64,000 nt of DNA from Richelia sp. SL_2_1 (GTDB lineage Bacteria > Cyanobacteriota > Cyanobacteriia > Cyanobacteriales > Nostocaceae), in assembly GCA_012033205.1 (NCBI GenBank), contig JAAUSO010000002.1, positions 1 through 64,000 on the forward strand. Reading direction: 5' to 3'. Positions within the stretch are counted from its first letter, which is position 1. Every line of letters begins with the position of its first letter. Made by a program: the position numbers and the translations under genes. Below, one piece after another: positions 29,346 through 37,556 of the stretch. Below the pieces are notes generated by a model. The model saw only the letters and a program-made list of their open reading frames with translations, was not told the origin of the DNA and searched no databases.

Positions 29346-30326
29346 TTAAGCTGCAATTTCTGATTGCTCTACCGTAGAAACAAATGCTGCACCGTTGACT
29401 TCTCGTATCCATTTGAGCAACCCACCAACAAATTTACTTGCAACTTTACTTCCAACTTGCTTTCCATAAAATTGAAAATCAAGAGTTTTAAGTTGTTCAT
29501 CTAACATCTGTAAACCCTTATCAGTTAACTGAACAGTTTCAACTTTACTTTTACGCTTACTGTTAATAGCACCAGCTTTTTCTAACTTTCTGAGAACAGA
29601 AGTATAATCTCCTGCTTTCTCATTTTTGCGTTGTACACTACCAGTTACTTCTGTTGTTTTAACTTCAGTCTTTGTTCCTCCCAAATCCCACAAGGCTAAA
29701 AGCAACCGAGTTTCATCTTGATTTCTCTTGGTTGTAACTTTCTTAGTAGTAGTTTTAGCTTTTGCAACTGAAGTATTAGTCACTTTAGTCTTGCTAGCAG
29801 CTTTCTTGATAGTAGTTTCAGACTTCTCGATCAAAGTAGATACAGCTGTTTGTGCTTTTACTTTTACCTTTTTAACAGTGTTAGTGGGTTTTATTTTACT
29901 AGCAACTTTCGCAGTAGATTTAGCTTTTTCTACCTTAGTAGTAACAGCAGATTTTGCTACTTTCTTAGTAGAAGGTTTCGCTTTCTCTACTTTGGTAGTA
30001 GTAGCAGGTTTTTCTACTTTCTTAGGAGAAGATTTTGCTGGCTCTACCTTGGTGCTAGCAACTTTCTTTGTTGTAGCTTTAGCTTTTTCTACGATGGTGC
30101 TAGCAGGTTTTATTTTACTAACAGCCTTTTTATTTGTATTTTTCACTTCAATTTCCGGAACATTCTTGGACACGGAAGTTTCTTCTACAGCTAAAGTTTC
30201 AGACTTCGGTTTTTTGATGCTACTTTTTACTTTTGCTTTACCAGTGCTAGTTTGAGCTTTAGCCTTGGAAGCAGAACTTTTAGACTGAGTTTTATTACTC
30301 TGCAAACGACTTCTTCTTAGTACCAT
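29346..30326 (-). CDS. Histone-H1-like lysine-rich protein with C-terminal winged helix
   Basis: Residues 1-203 are low complexity and strongly basic, with repeats such as VEKAK-TTKKVA and KAKPSTKKVAK, like eukaryotic histone H1 tails and bacterial AlgP-type proteins. Residues 204-312 (DETRLLLALWDLGGTKTEVKTTEVTG...LTDKGLQMLDEQL...GGLLKWIREV) form a winged-helix domain nearly collinear with that of the 28086-28754 protein. It should bind DNA non-specifically through the tail. It is on the same strand as the operon but separated by 590 nt. Open frames on the opposite strand here are artefacts of the AAG/ACT-rich codons. Confidence 0.8.
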   Translation of the reverse strand: MVLRRSRLQSNKTQSKSSASKAKAQTSTGKAKVKSSIKKPKSETLAVEETSVSKNVPEIEVKNTNKKAVSKIKPASTIVEKAKATTKKVASTKVEPAKSSPKKVEKPATTTKVEKAKPSTKKVAKSAVTTKVEKAKSTAKVASKIKPTNTVKKVKVKAQTAVSTLIEKSETTIKKAASKTKVTNTSVAKAKTTTKKVTTKRNQDETRLLLALWDLGGTKTEVKTTEVTGSVQRKNEKAGDYTSVLRKLEKAGAINSKRKSKVETVQLTDKGLQMLDEQLKTLDFQFYGKQVGSKVASKFVGGLLKWIREVNGAAFVSTVEQSEIAA

Positions 30327-30456
30327 TGAGGGTTAAATTTAAAGTTAATAATTTTACTTCACGATCTACAATAATCTAGTCATCAGTGTTTTCGGGGTAT
30401 GATAAACAACATCAGGGCATTTTCTATTAATTTCTTTAAACAGTATTTTCATCTAC

Positions 30457-30496
30457 AAAAAAAACGACACTTAATCACTAAGTATCGTGTTTTTTA
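30457..30496 (-). terminator. Rho-independent terminator downstream of ndhO
   Basis: ACGACACTTA-ATCA-CTAAGTATCGT is a long hairpin flanked by A-runs and T-runs on both sides, so it can work in both directions. It sits between ndhO and the H1-like gene. Confidence 0.8.
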
Positions 30497-30570
30497 TATA
30501 TTTAAATCCTCAGAAGGTATATCTAAAAGCCTCTATAGCAAGGAACATAACTTCGTTAGTACGCTAAAAG

Positions 30571-30786
30571 TTATTTAAATTCTTCTAGTTGATCCATGCG
30601 TAACCACATATTTGGTGTAGGCACTTTTCCGAACTTCACTAAAGCATAATCACCTTTGACATCCAAAATCTCCCCTTCACTTTCAAATAGATAGGAGGGA
30701 AAACGAGAATCACTCGCTTGCGCTTCCAAACTATTTTCCAACTTTTCGCGGATAGCACGAACCATCGCTCCTTTTTTCACAGTCAT
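30571..30786 (-). CDS. ndhO: NAD(P)H-quinone oxidoreductase subunit O
   Basis: NdhO is a small peripheral subunit of cyanobacterial and plastid NDH-1, on the stromal/cytoplasmic face of the thylakoid complex used for respiration and cyclic electron flow. The 71-residue protein ([22 protein letters not shown] ... [13 protein letters not shown]) matches the family in length and composition. It is a single-gene unit with its own terminator. Confidence 0.95.
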   Translation of the reverse strand: MTVKKGAMVRAIREKLENSLEAQASDSRFPSYLFESEGEILDVKGDYALVKFGKVPTPNMWLRMDQLEEFK

Positions 30787-30842
30787 AAATTTTCCTCTCT
30801 AATAAATTCGATTATTTTTACTCAGAATTGTAACTCGCGTAA

Positions 30843-30936
30843 AAGGTTAGAGGTTAGAGGTTAAAGGTTAAAGGTTAAAGGTCAACTGTCCACTGTCAAC
30901 TGTCAACTGTCCACTGTCAACTCTCAACTGTCCACT
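30843..30936. repeat. AGGTTAA then CTGTCAA/CTGTCCA heptamer array
   Basis: Tandem AGGTTAG/AGGTTAA units are followed by TGTCAACTGTCCACTGTCAAC. The array enters the mutM coding region: it encodes the last five residues (WTVES) and the TGA stop. Confidence 0.93.
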
Positions 30937-31831
30937 TCTGACACTGGGGACAAAAATGACTGGATCTTCCTGCTAATTTAATTCGTTCGATGGGATGACT
31001 GCAAACTCGACAAGGTTCTCCCGTGCGATTATAAACCCAAGCGACATGAGCATAGTTACCATTTACGCCTTTTACATTGAGGAAATTACTGAAGGTAGTA
31101 CCTCCAGCTTCAATACTGGTTTTTAAAACTTGAATAATACTAGAGTGAAGACGTTCTATTTGTTCTAGTTGCAAATTTATGCACAGTGTTTCCGGTCGTA
31201 TTCCGCTCAAAAACAGTGCTTCATCGGCATAAATGTTACCCACTCCTGCCACTACAGATTGATCTAATAAACCTGTTTTAATAGCGCGACGGCGATTCTT
31301 AAGTTTGTTGGCAAGATACTCTACAGTGAATTCCTTTGAAAAAGGATCTGCTGCCAGTTTTGCTAATCCAGTAATAATACTTTGTATTTCTACCTTTGGA
31401 GGAACCCACCACATCTGACCAAAAGTACGTTGATCGACGAAGCGCAATTCCCATTCCTCACCAAAGAATAACCTCACTCGCGTATGCTTGTGCAAAGGTT
31501 CATCTCGATGCAACCACAACAATTGTCCAGTCATTCGTAAATGAACACCCAGGGAGGGGGTGATGGGGTGATGGAGAGAATTTTTGATGCCACCTTGTCC
31601 CCTTGTCTCCTTATCCTCTTCTACCATGAAAGTAAGTTCTGCAATCAGATACTTACCGCGACGATGCCAAGATACTATTTCCCTTTCTTTAATACCATTG
31701 AGAAAATCCTCAGCAGAAAACGGGTAGGCAATAGTGCGATCGAGCAACACATCACCTCCCGTAATTTTGCGTTTCAGGGTTAATTGATTTAAACCCCGTC
31801 GTACTGTTTCAACTTCAGGTAATTCTGGCAC
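30917..31831 (-). CDS. mutM: Formamidopyrimidine-DNA glycosylase (Fpg)
   Basis: Fpg removes 8-oxoguanine and opened purines and nicks the abasic site. The catalytic N-terminus MPELPEVETVRRGL (Pro2, Glu3), the H2TH region, and the C-terminal zinc finger CRVC-x16-CPQC are intact. Residues 68-93 (FMVEEDKETRGQGGIKNSLHHPITPS) are an extra segment compared with usual Fpg, encoded by GACAAGGTGGC/GGGGTGATGG repeat-like DNA; it sits between two beta strands. The C-terminal WTVES and the stop come from another repeat. It lies 4 nt after psaE, as seen in other Nostocales. 304 residues. Confidence 0.95.
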   Translation of the reverse strand: MPELPEVETVRRGLNQLTLKRKITGGDVLLDRTIAYPFSAEDFLNGIKEREIVSWHRRGKYLIAELTFMVEEDKETRGQGGIKNSLHHPITPSLGVHLRMTGQLLWLHRDEPLHKHTRVRLFFGEEWELRFVDQRTFGQMWWVPPKVEIQSIITGLAKLAADPFSKEFTVEYLANKLKNRRRAIKTGLLDQSVVAGVGNIYADEALFLSGIRPETLCINLQLEQIERLHSSIIQVLKTSIEAGGTTFSNFLNVKGVNGNYAHVAWVYNRTGEPCRVCSHPIERIKLAGRSSHFCPQCQKWTVES

Positions 31832-31834
31832 AAC

Positions 31835-32209
31835 CTAACGTGATTCGGTTCCTTGATTTGGAGTACCTTCTTTCTGAACATTAGCTTCAGCAGATTCTGG
31901 CTGAGCGGTTGTCTTACCAGTAGGTTGGGTACCTTGTCCGGTTTTACGGATACTTGCATCTATCGGTGTTTGTTTGCCACCAGAAGCTGTAGGAGTGGAT
32001 TTTTTATCCTTAGCTGTGGGTGTTCCAATTTCAACTAACTCATCTTCTGCAAAGTTATTGGTGTTGATACCGGAGTAGTTAACCTTATCGAAGCGGACAA
32101 TTACTGGATAGATAATGCCGCTTTTATCAACAGTAGCCACGGTTCCTACATCTTGATACCAGTAGGATTCCCGGCGGAGAACACGTACTTTAGAACCACG
32201 TTGAACCAT
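31835..32209 (-). CDS. psaE: Photosystem I subunit IV PsaE, with long C-terminal extension
   Basis: PsaE is a stromal SH3-like PSI subunit that helps ferredoxin docking and cyclic electron flow. The start at 32209 ([24 protein letters not shown]) has an AGAGGGA ribosome binding site; the frame is open to 32248 but that adds non-family sequence. The core (residues 1-62, ending [11 protein letters not shown]) is standard. Residues 63-124 are an unusual Thr/Pro/Gln/Lys-rich, probably disordered, extension; most PsaE proteins end near residue 70-75. It is co-directional with mutM. Confidence 0.95.
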   Translation of the reverse strand: MVQRGSKVRVLRRESYWYQDVGTVATVDKSGIIYPVIVRFDKVNYSGINTNNFAEDELVEIGTPTAKDKKSTPTASGGKQTPIDASIRKTGQGTQPTGKTTAQPESAEANVQKEGTPNQGTESR

Positions 32210-32382
32210 AATCGAATATCCCTCTTTAATTGTAAGACTGCTTTTCATGCAGGGCTGATTGATTTCACTTTACAACTTGAAGGTCTCCGCAAGAGGGTTT
32301 GTTAAGTTATTTGTCTAGAAATATTTAAGTTTGTTGTTAGTTGTTGGTAGATGGTTGTTACCATCACCCATCACTCATAACC
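32210..32382. other. Spacer upstream of psaE
   Basis: This is the psaE 5' region. TAGTTGTTGGTAGATGGTTG repeats lie at 32334-32380. The promoter is not clear enough to mark. Confidence 0.4.
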
Positions 32383-32574
32383 CAATACGGTTCAGTTAAG
32401 AAAATTCGACAAAAATTCTGAGAAAAAAGATCAATTTATCTGGAGGGGGTTTGGGGGACGCAGCCGTCCCCCAATCGGGGGTTTGGGGGAGAACTCCCCC
32501 AATTTCTTGGATTTTTACGATAAATAAAGTTTATTGATATGCGAATCTTTTACAACCTTAACTGAACCGTATTG
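32383..32574. mobile_element. MITE-like element, copy A
   Basis: A 192-bp non-coding element is bounded by perfect 18-bp terminal inverted repeats, CAATACGGTTCAGTTAAG and its complement. The interior has GGAGGGGGTTTGGGGGA and CCCCCAA palindromes. A second copy with the same ends lies at 57517-57655. No transposase is encoded, so it would depend on a trans-acting one. Confidence 0.75.
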
Positions 32575-32619
32575 ACCAATTACCAATTACCAATTACCAA
32601 TTACCAATTCCCAATTACC
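32575..32619. repeat. CCAATTA heptamer array
   Basis: About six units of ACCAATT directly abut the right end of the MITE-like element. Confidence 0.92.
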
Positions 32620-32706
32620 AAATGCAGTGTCTCACCCCCTTGACAAAGTGGCATTTATAAAATAACTTTTTCGCGAGTGGTCATGAATAAATATTTCATA
32701 AATATT

Positions 32707-33288
32707 TCATGATTTGGTTAAGACAAAAACACTTCCCTTGTTTCCTCTGCCGATCCGCAGATCGCGATCTAGGTAAGTAATGTCTAACCATCCTTGCTGT
32801 TCGTTACTTGTAATCGGAAAATCAATTGGAAAAAATTTCTTTCCCGATTCAATGTCTTCGATAAAACTTCCTGGATATTTGTAGTTTAGTAAACGTTGTA
32901 AACCGATTATTGAACGTTCAAACTTTACTTGAACTCGATTCCGGGAAACTGTTTCAAATTTTGCAACGGCGCAAACTAAGCCTTCAAGAAATGGTAGACC
33001 ATTTATTTCAGCAATGTTATAAATGCTATTTGTTTTTACTCGAATACACTGATAAATTTTATTTAGATTGGCTAGCGGTATGCGGTTAATATTTAATAAC
33101 TCTGAACTAGAGGTATATAGTAATCGCCAGTTACCGTCTAACAATTCGCTAGCTTCTAAGGGGTTGGGTGTAGGGTTTAAATCTTCTAAATAGGCGATCG
33201 CCGATAAAATAGCTTGTTTATCTGTGTCGCTCGCCTTAATACCAAGATTTTTTCCTGCGATTACTTCTAATAAAGCAGTTTTTCTCAT
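32707..33288 (-). CDS. PAP/fibrillin family protein
   Basis: Plastid-lipid-associated/fibrillin proteins bind lipids at thylakoids or plastoglobule-like bodies and respond to light stress. The 193-residue protein has the family pattern LLDGNWRLLYTSSSELL near residue 50-65, and the C-terminal WLDITYLDRDLRIGRGNKGSVFVLTKS, including the conserved D-x-x-LRIxRGxxGxxFVL. It is monocistronic, divergent from DUF3134. Confidence 0.9.
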   Translation of the reverse strand: MRKTALLEVIAGKNLGIKASDTDKQAILSAIAYLEDLNPTPNPLEASELLDGNWRLLYTSSSELLNINRIPLANLNKIYQCIRVKTNSIYNIAEINGLPFLEGLVCAVAKFETVSRNRVQVKFERSIIGLQRLLNYKYPGSFIEDIESGKKFFPIDFPITSNEQQGWLDITYLDRDLRIGRGNKGSVFVLTKS

Positions 33289-33534
33289 CCGTCCTATAAC
33301 CTCATTTAAGTTTACAAATTCAAACCAGATTAAAAATGCCTATGATTATGTGTATAGCTCCATACAAAAACTCAATGTAAGGAATATGTAGCTACAACCT
33401 GAAGCAATCTTAAAGAAGGAGTTTTTTAGCCTGGTTTCTCAACAACATAGTTGAATGAATAACTAAAATCTCCTATATCAAGTGATAGACTCTTAATGTC
33501 AAGTTAGTTCTTTACTCTTTTTATTATCGTCTCT

Positions 33535-33783
33535 ATGTTAAATTCTCCTTTATATGAAGTTCCCCGTAGCCGGAGAGCATCTGTAATTCCATTAAAACAA
33601 GAACCGTCCCTATTGGACTGGTTACAAGCAAATGGACGTTTAATATCCCGCGATCCAGTAGAACCGCAAGTGAAAGAGCAAGAACAAGACATAAATTCCT
33701 TGATGGGTATTGAGGAAGGTGTCGGGGATTACGAGTTCGATGACGATGACGATGACGACGATGCAATTCCAGATGAAGACTAG
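33535..33783 (+). CDS. DUF3134 family protein
   Basis: This 82-residue acidic protein (MLNSPLYEVPRSRRASVIPLKQEPSLLDWLQANGRLISRD) matches the cyanobacterial DUF3134 family. It ends in a run of nine aspartates, FDDDDDDDDAIPDED, encoded by GAC/GAT repeats. Function unknown. It lies 80 nt upstream of mraY on the same strand. Confidence 0.85.
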   Translation: MLNSPLYEVPRSRRASVIPLKQEPSLLDWLQANGRLISRDPVEPQVKEQEQDINSLMGIEEGVGDYEFDDDDDDDDAIPDED

Positions 33784-33863
33784 CTCGTGAGGACGGAAAT
33801 TAGCACAAATAACGTGCTGAGTGTGTGTGATTTTTAATTAGTGTGGAGTGAAGGGAAATTTCC

Positions 33864-34967
33864 GTGGACGCTAAATTATCTCTAAACCAAGGTTTGAACC
33901 TGACTGGTATCCGTTTGGTCTCTTTGTTAAGTATAGGACTAGGTACAACAGCACTAGTTTTAGATGGAGTTGCTTCTCGCTCTCCCTGGCAAGGAACCTC
34001 TTTAACCCTACCATTATTAATGTCGGCTTTGATTGCTGGTGGATTGGGCTTTTGGGCTGTTCCTTGGCTACAAGGGCTTAAGGCTGGTCAAGTTATTCGT
34101 GAGGATGGTCCCCAAGCCCATTTAAAGAAAGCTGGTACCCCTACAATGGGAGGAATATTCTTTGTTCCCGTTGCGATCGCAGTTGCTTGTGTCTTATCCG
34201 GTTTTGCTCCTAAAACTCTTGCGGTGTCAGCTTTGACATTAAGTTATGGGTTTGTGGGTTGGATTGACGATTGGCAAATTCTTCGTCGTAAATCGAATAA
34301 AGGTATTTCACCTAAAATGAAGCTGGCTTTACAAGTTGGTTTCGCAGTTGCTTTTTGTGGCTGGTTATTTATTAGTCAGCCTTTGACAATTACAAGTATT
34401 GCTTTTCCTTTTGGCTTTTCTTTGCCTTTAGGGTGGTTATTATTTTTGCCTTTATCTGGCTTCGTAATGGTGGCAGAAAGTAATGCCACAAATTTAACTG
34501 ACGGTGTTGATGGTTTAGCGGCTGGTACTGCTGCGATCGCACTGTTAGTATTGGGTGCGATTGTTTCACCGACTTCACCGGAATTGATGGTTTTCTGTGC
34601 ATCTTTTAGCGGTGCTTGTGTGGGATTTTTAGCTCACAACCGCAACCCAGCACGGGTGTTTATGGGTGATACAGGTTCTCTAGCGTTAGGTGGAGGAATG
34701 GCAGCAGTTGCGCTGTTGTCTAATACTTTGGTCGCGCTGTTTATCCTGAGCGGTATATTCTTTGTAGAAACGCTTTCAGTAATGGCACAGGTAAGTTACT
34801 ACAAAGCGACAAAAGGACCAGATGGTAAAGGTAAACGATTGTTCAAAATGGCACCTTTACACCACCATCTAGAACTGTCTGGTTGGTCTGAATTGCAAGT
34901 AGTTGGTGTATTTTACATTATCGCTGCAATACTAGCTGTTGTAGCTTTTGTAATTACTAAAATGTAG
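33864..34967 (+). CDS. mraY: Phospho-N-acetylmuramoyl-pentapeptide transferase
   Basis: MraY attaches the UDP-MurNAc-pentapeptide to undecaprenyl phosphate, giving lipid I. The 367-residue protein has about ten transmembrane helices and the catalytic motifs GWIDDWQILRRK, SNATNLTDGVDGLAAG and FMGDTGSLALGG, plus APLHHHLELSGW. The start is GTG at 33864. A strong terminator follows at 35014. Confidence 0.95.
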   Translation: MDAKLSLNQGLNLTGIRLVSLLSIGLGTTALVLDGVASRSPWQGTSLTLPLLMSALIAGGLGFWAVPWLQGLKAGQVIREDGPQAHLKKAGTPTMGGIFFVPVAIAVACVLSGFAPKTLAVSALTLSYGFVGWIDDWQILRRKSNKGISPKMKLALQVGFAVAFCGWLFISQPLTITSIAFPFGFSLPLGWLLFLPLSGFVMVAESNATNLTDGVDGLAAGTAAIALLVLGAIVSPTSPELMVFCASFSGACVGFLAHNRNPARVFMGDTGSLALGGGMAAVALLSNTLVALFILSGIFFVETLSVMAQVSYYKATKGPDGKGKRLFKMAPLHHHLELSGWSELQVVGVFYIIAAILAVVAFVITKM

Positions 34968-35013
34968 GATTTTTTGAGAACAATTGAATAAGTTTAATTT
35001 GAAGCATTAATTT

Positions 35014-35046
35014 AAACAATCCTTGCGTATAGTGAGGATTGTTTTT
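35014..35046 (+). terminator. Rho-independent terminator of mraY
   Basis: AAACAATCC and GGATTGTTTTT form a stem with a T-run, 46 nt after the mraY stop. Confidence 0.85.
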
Positions 35047-35073
35047 CAATTAAGTAAGTAGGCACAAATAAAT

Positions 35074-35138
35074 AAAGGTTTGTAGTTGCGCTTGGGCGCT
35101 CTAGATATGAGCGCCCAAGCGTAACTACGAGCCTTTAC
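35074..35138. repeat. Long hairpin (AAGGTTTGTAGTTGCGCTTGGGCGCT arms)
   Basis: The left arm 35074-35100 is matched with few mismatches by 35110-35138 around the CTAGATATG loop. It lies between convergent mraY and moaB, may be a dispersed palindrome, and could end moaB transcription. Confidence 0.7.
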
Positions 35139-35196
35139 ATATTTATATAGTTCGGTTTTTCTGTCGCGATTTACTTAACTCCGGTGGTACTAACTC

Positions 35197-35706
35197 CTAA
35201 CTTTGAATCAGCCCAACTAAATGAATTAATTCAGGTATTATCAACTTTTTCATTGCTAATTCTACAGCATTGCTAGAACCGGGAAGAGAAAATATTAATT
35301 TCTGTTGATAAATACCAGCAACAGCACGAGAAGCGATTGCTCTTGAACCTATTTCTTGGTAGCTCAAATAGCGAAATATTTCACCAAAGCCAGGTAAGGT
35401 TTTGTCAAGTAACTTTTCGATTGCATCGTAGGTGGTATCTCTTGGTGCAATACCAGTACCACCATTGAAAATTACAGCATTTAACTGTTTATTTTCAGTT
35501 AATGATTTTAAATATTCTTGAATCTGTGTTGGTTCGTCTTTAATAATTTTGTAATCAGCTACTTTCTGATTATTATCTTTAAGTAATTGCTGAATTATTG
35601 CACCGCTTTTATCGGTTTCGATAGTACGAGTATCGCTGACGGTAACGACTGCACAAGTAACAGTTTGATGATTATAATTTGAATCTGGGTGAGGTAAATG
35701 TGACAT
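35197..35706 (-). CDS. moaB: Molybdenum cofactor biosynthesis protein B
   Basis: MoaB/MogA proteins adenylate molybdopterin for molybdate insertion. The 169-residue protein has VTVSDTRTIETDKSG, VIFNGGTGIAPRDTTYDAI (GGTG ligand loop) and FSLPGSSNAVELAM. The stop codon TAG is supplied by an AGTTAGG repeat. Confidence 0.9.
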   Translation of the reverse strand: MSHLPHPDSNYNHQTVTCAVVTVSDTRTIETDKSGAIIQQLLKDNNQKVADYKIIKDEPTQIQEYLKSLTENKQLNAVIFNGGTGIAPRDTTYDAIEKLLDKTLPGFGEIFRYLSYQEIGSRAIASRAVAGIYQQKLIFSLPGSSNAVELAMKKLIIPELIHLVGLIQS

Positions 35707-35820
35707 ATGTTACAGGCATTTATCTTGAAAACCCGACTTCTAATAATTGGGTGAGGTGAGAAGTCGGGTTTTTATAATACTTCTGTTATGTTACAGATAT
35801 TTATCTTAAAAACCCGACTT
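35707..35820. repeat. AGAAGTCGGGTTTTT palindromes with local duplication, copy 4
   Basis: Segment 35707-35741 (ATGTTACAGGCATTTATC...CGACTTCT) is repeated with four changes at 35788-35820. An inverted AGAAGTCGGGTTTTT arm at 35758-35773 lies between. The array sits between psb28 and moaB. Confidence 0.85.
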
Positions 35821-35846
35821 GTGATGATTGTGGGTAGGGCTCCATG

Positions 35847-36182
35847 TTACGATTTTTCTAATCCCAGGTCATTTTTTTGAGCATAGCGTTCCATAAACCG
35901 CATAAAACGCTCCCATTCCTCAGCAGATTTCATTAAGTAAATTGCTTCTAAGGCTTCTGCTTTACCGTTGATAAATTTACCTTTAACTTCACGGGTAACG
36001 ATTTCTCCTTCTTCGTCAACCATGTACATTCCAGTAATTTCATCCGTGCTTCCTTCATCTAAAACTTTCGGATTTGTAAAAATAAACGTTGCAGTACCGC
36101 TATCTCCACTACGCGAACGTGTTAAACGCACTTCTGGAATAACTTCTTCGTTGACACCTCTTGAGAACTGTATTGTTGCCAT
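35847..36182 (-). CDS. psb28: Photosystem II assembly protein Psb28
   Basis: Psb28 binds the cytoplasmic side of CP47-containing PSII assembly intermediates and protects them during repair. The 111-residue protein has [24 protein letters not shown] and [12 protein letters not shown] and ends near [11 protein letters not shown], the usual full length. It stands alone with an ATG start. Confidence 0.95.
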   Translation of the reverse strand: MATIQFSRGVNEEVIPEVRLTRSRSGDSGTATFIFTNPKVLDEGSTDEITGMYMVDEEGEIVTREVKGKFINGKAEALEAIYLMKSAEEWERFMRFMERYAQKNDLGLEKS

Positions 36183-36344
36183 GATGCGTGTAGTCTAAAA
36201 TTTTGTAATGGTTAAACAATGATTATCTCATCATTTAGAACCAAGGTGTAATATTAAATTAGCCATTTTAAACTTCTTTATAATTACTAATTGTTTGACT
36301 TCGTTCTTACCCACTTATGAACCAATCGGAAATCTTCCCCATGC

Positions 36345-36374
36345 AAAAAACCGGGCTTGCGAACAAACCCGGTT
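36345..36374 (-). terminator. Rho-independent terminator of ctaB
   Basis: ACCGGGTTTG and CAAGCCCGGT in the coding sense are followed by a run of T, 25 nt after the ctaB stop. Confidence 0.88.
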
Positions 36375-36399
36375 GCTAAAATTTAAATTCAAGCAACTC

Positions 36400-37356
36400 T
36401 CAACCGATTAATAAATGTAACTTATCACCAATAAAACTTACAATACGATGACTAATGGGTAAACTATCAATTACCATACCCAAACACAATAACATCATGT
36501 AAGAAATGGAATAAAGAAACATTCCTTTAGCTAAACTACGATCTTGAGGATTTTGTAATAATTGCCACGCTTTACGAATAAATATTGCTCCCAAACACAA
36601 GGCAATAGTAGCGTAAATAATTCCTACTGAATGCAAGGGATAAACTAGTAAGAACGTTGCTGCGACTGTTACAAGGGTGTACCACCAAATTTGCCAAACC
36701 GTCGCTTCTTCACCCGCAACTACTGGTAACATTGGTACGCCGACTTTTGCGTAATCATCCCTAATCATTAAAGCTAGAGACCAAAAGTGTGGTGGAGTCC
36801 AAAGAAAGACAATACCAAATATTAACCATGCAGTTGGACTTAAAGTACCTGTTACCGCAGCCCAGCCAACTAACGCCGGAATTGCTCCTGCGGCTCCCCC
36901 AATGACGATATTTTGAGTGCTGTTACGCTTCAGCCAATGGGTGTAAATCAACAGGTAAAAAACAATCCCTGACATCGCTAAGAAAGCAGCTAGTAAGTTA
37001 GCAAAAATACTTAGTAGTGCAAAAGAAATTACACCTAAAATAACTGCAAAAATCAAAGCGTCACGAGGTTGTACTCTACCGGAAGGAATAGGACGATGAC
37101 GGGTACGCTCCATGTCATAATCAATATCCCGGTCGTAAATACAGTTGATTGTCTGGGCGCTAGCAGCGGCTAAAGTACCACCAGTTAGAGTCACCAATAA
37201 CAATATGGGGTCTACTTCTCCAGAAGCAGCTATCCACATACTTCCAGCAGTGGTAATTAGCAACAGAGGGATAATCCGAGGTTTAGTTAGCTGGTAGTAA
37301 CTTTGAATAACCTGTAAAAATGTAGAGTGGTGACGAGAGACATTTGTCTCAATCAT
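36400..37356 (-). CDS. ctaB: Protoheme IX farnesyltransferase (heme O synthase)
   Basis: CtaB adds a farnesyl chain to heme b, the first step toward heme A for the terminal oxidase. The 318-residue UbiA-family protein has the polyprenyl-diphosphate binding motif [15 protein letters not shown] and about nine helices. It lies downstream of ctaA on the minus strand with about 195 nt of repeats between them. Confidence 0.95.
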   Translation of the reverse strand: MIETNVSRHHSTFLQVIQSYYQLTKPRIIPLLLITTAGSMWIAASGEVDPILLLVTLTGGTLAAASAQTINCIYDRDIDYDMERTRHRPIPSGRVQPRDALIFAVILGVISFALLSIFANLLAAFLAMSGIVFYLLIYTHWLKRNSTQNIVIGGAAGAIPALVGWAAVTGTLSPTAWLIFGIVFLWTPPHFWSLALMIRDDYAKVGVPMLPVVAGEEATVWQIWWYTLVTVAATFLLVYPLHSVGIIYATIALCLGAIFIRKAWQLLQNPQDRSLAKGMFLYSISYMMLLCLGMVIDSLPISHRIVSFIGDKLHLLIG

Positions 37357-37432
37357 TTTGGTAATAGTTCCTTATTTTTTTACAACTTATATGCTGTTCT
37401 TGCCTTTGCAAGCTGTTAGCATCGAACAAATC

Positions 37433-37556
37433 AGTTATGAGTTAGGAGTTAGGAGTGATGAATTAGGAGTTAGGAATGATGAGTTAGGAGTGATGAATTG
37501 ACAACTAACCACCAACCACCAACTAACTCCTAACTCTTAACTCTTAACTCCTAACT
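37433..37556. repeat. AGTTAGG/ACTCCTA repeat block between ctaA and ctaB
   Basis: GAGTTAGGAGTTAGGAGTGATG units, then ACCAACCACCAAC, then CTAACTCTTAACTC units. The end encodes the ctaA stop codon TAG in the minus sense. Confidence 0.92.

Noticed and set aside
29728-30255. Long open frame on the plus strand inside the H1-like gene
   Set aside because: It is antisense to AAG/GCT/ACT-rich codons, which rarely give stops on the other strand. The minus-strand protein has a clear C-terminal domain.
33533-33766. Minus-strand ORF over the DUF3134 gene
   Set aside because: The plus-strand frame matches a known family; the His/Arg-rich minus frame mirrors the GAT/GAC run.
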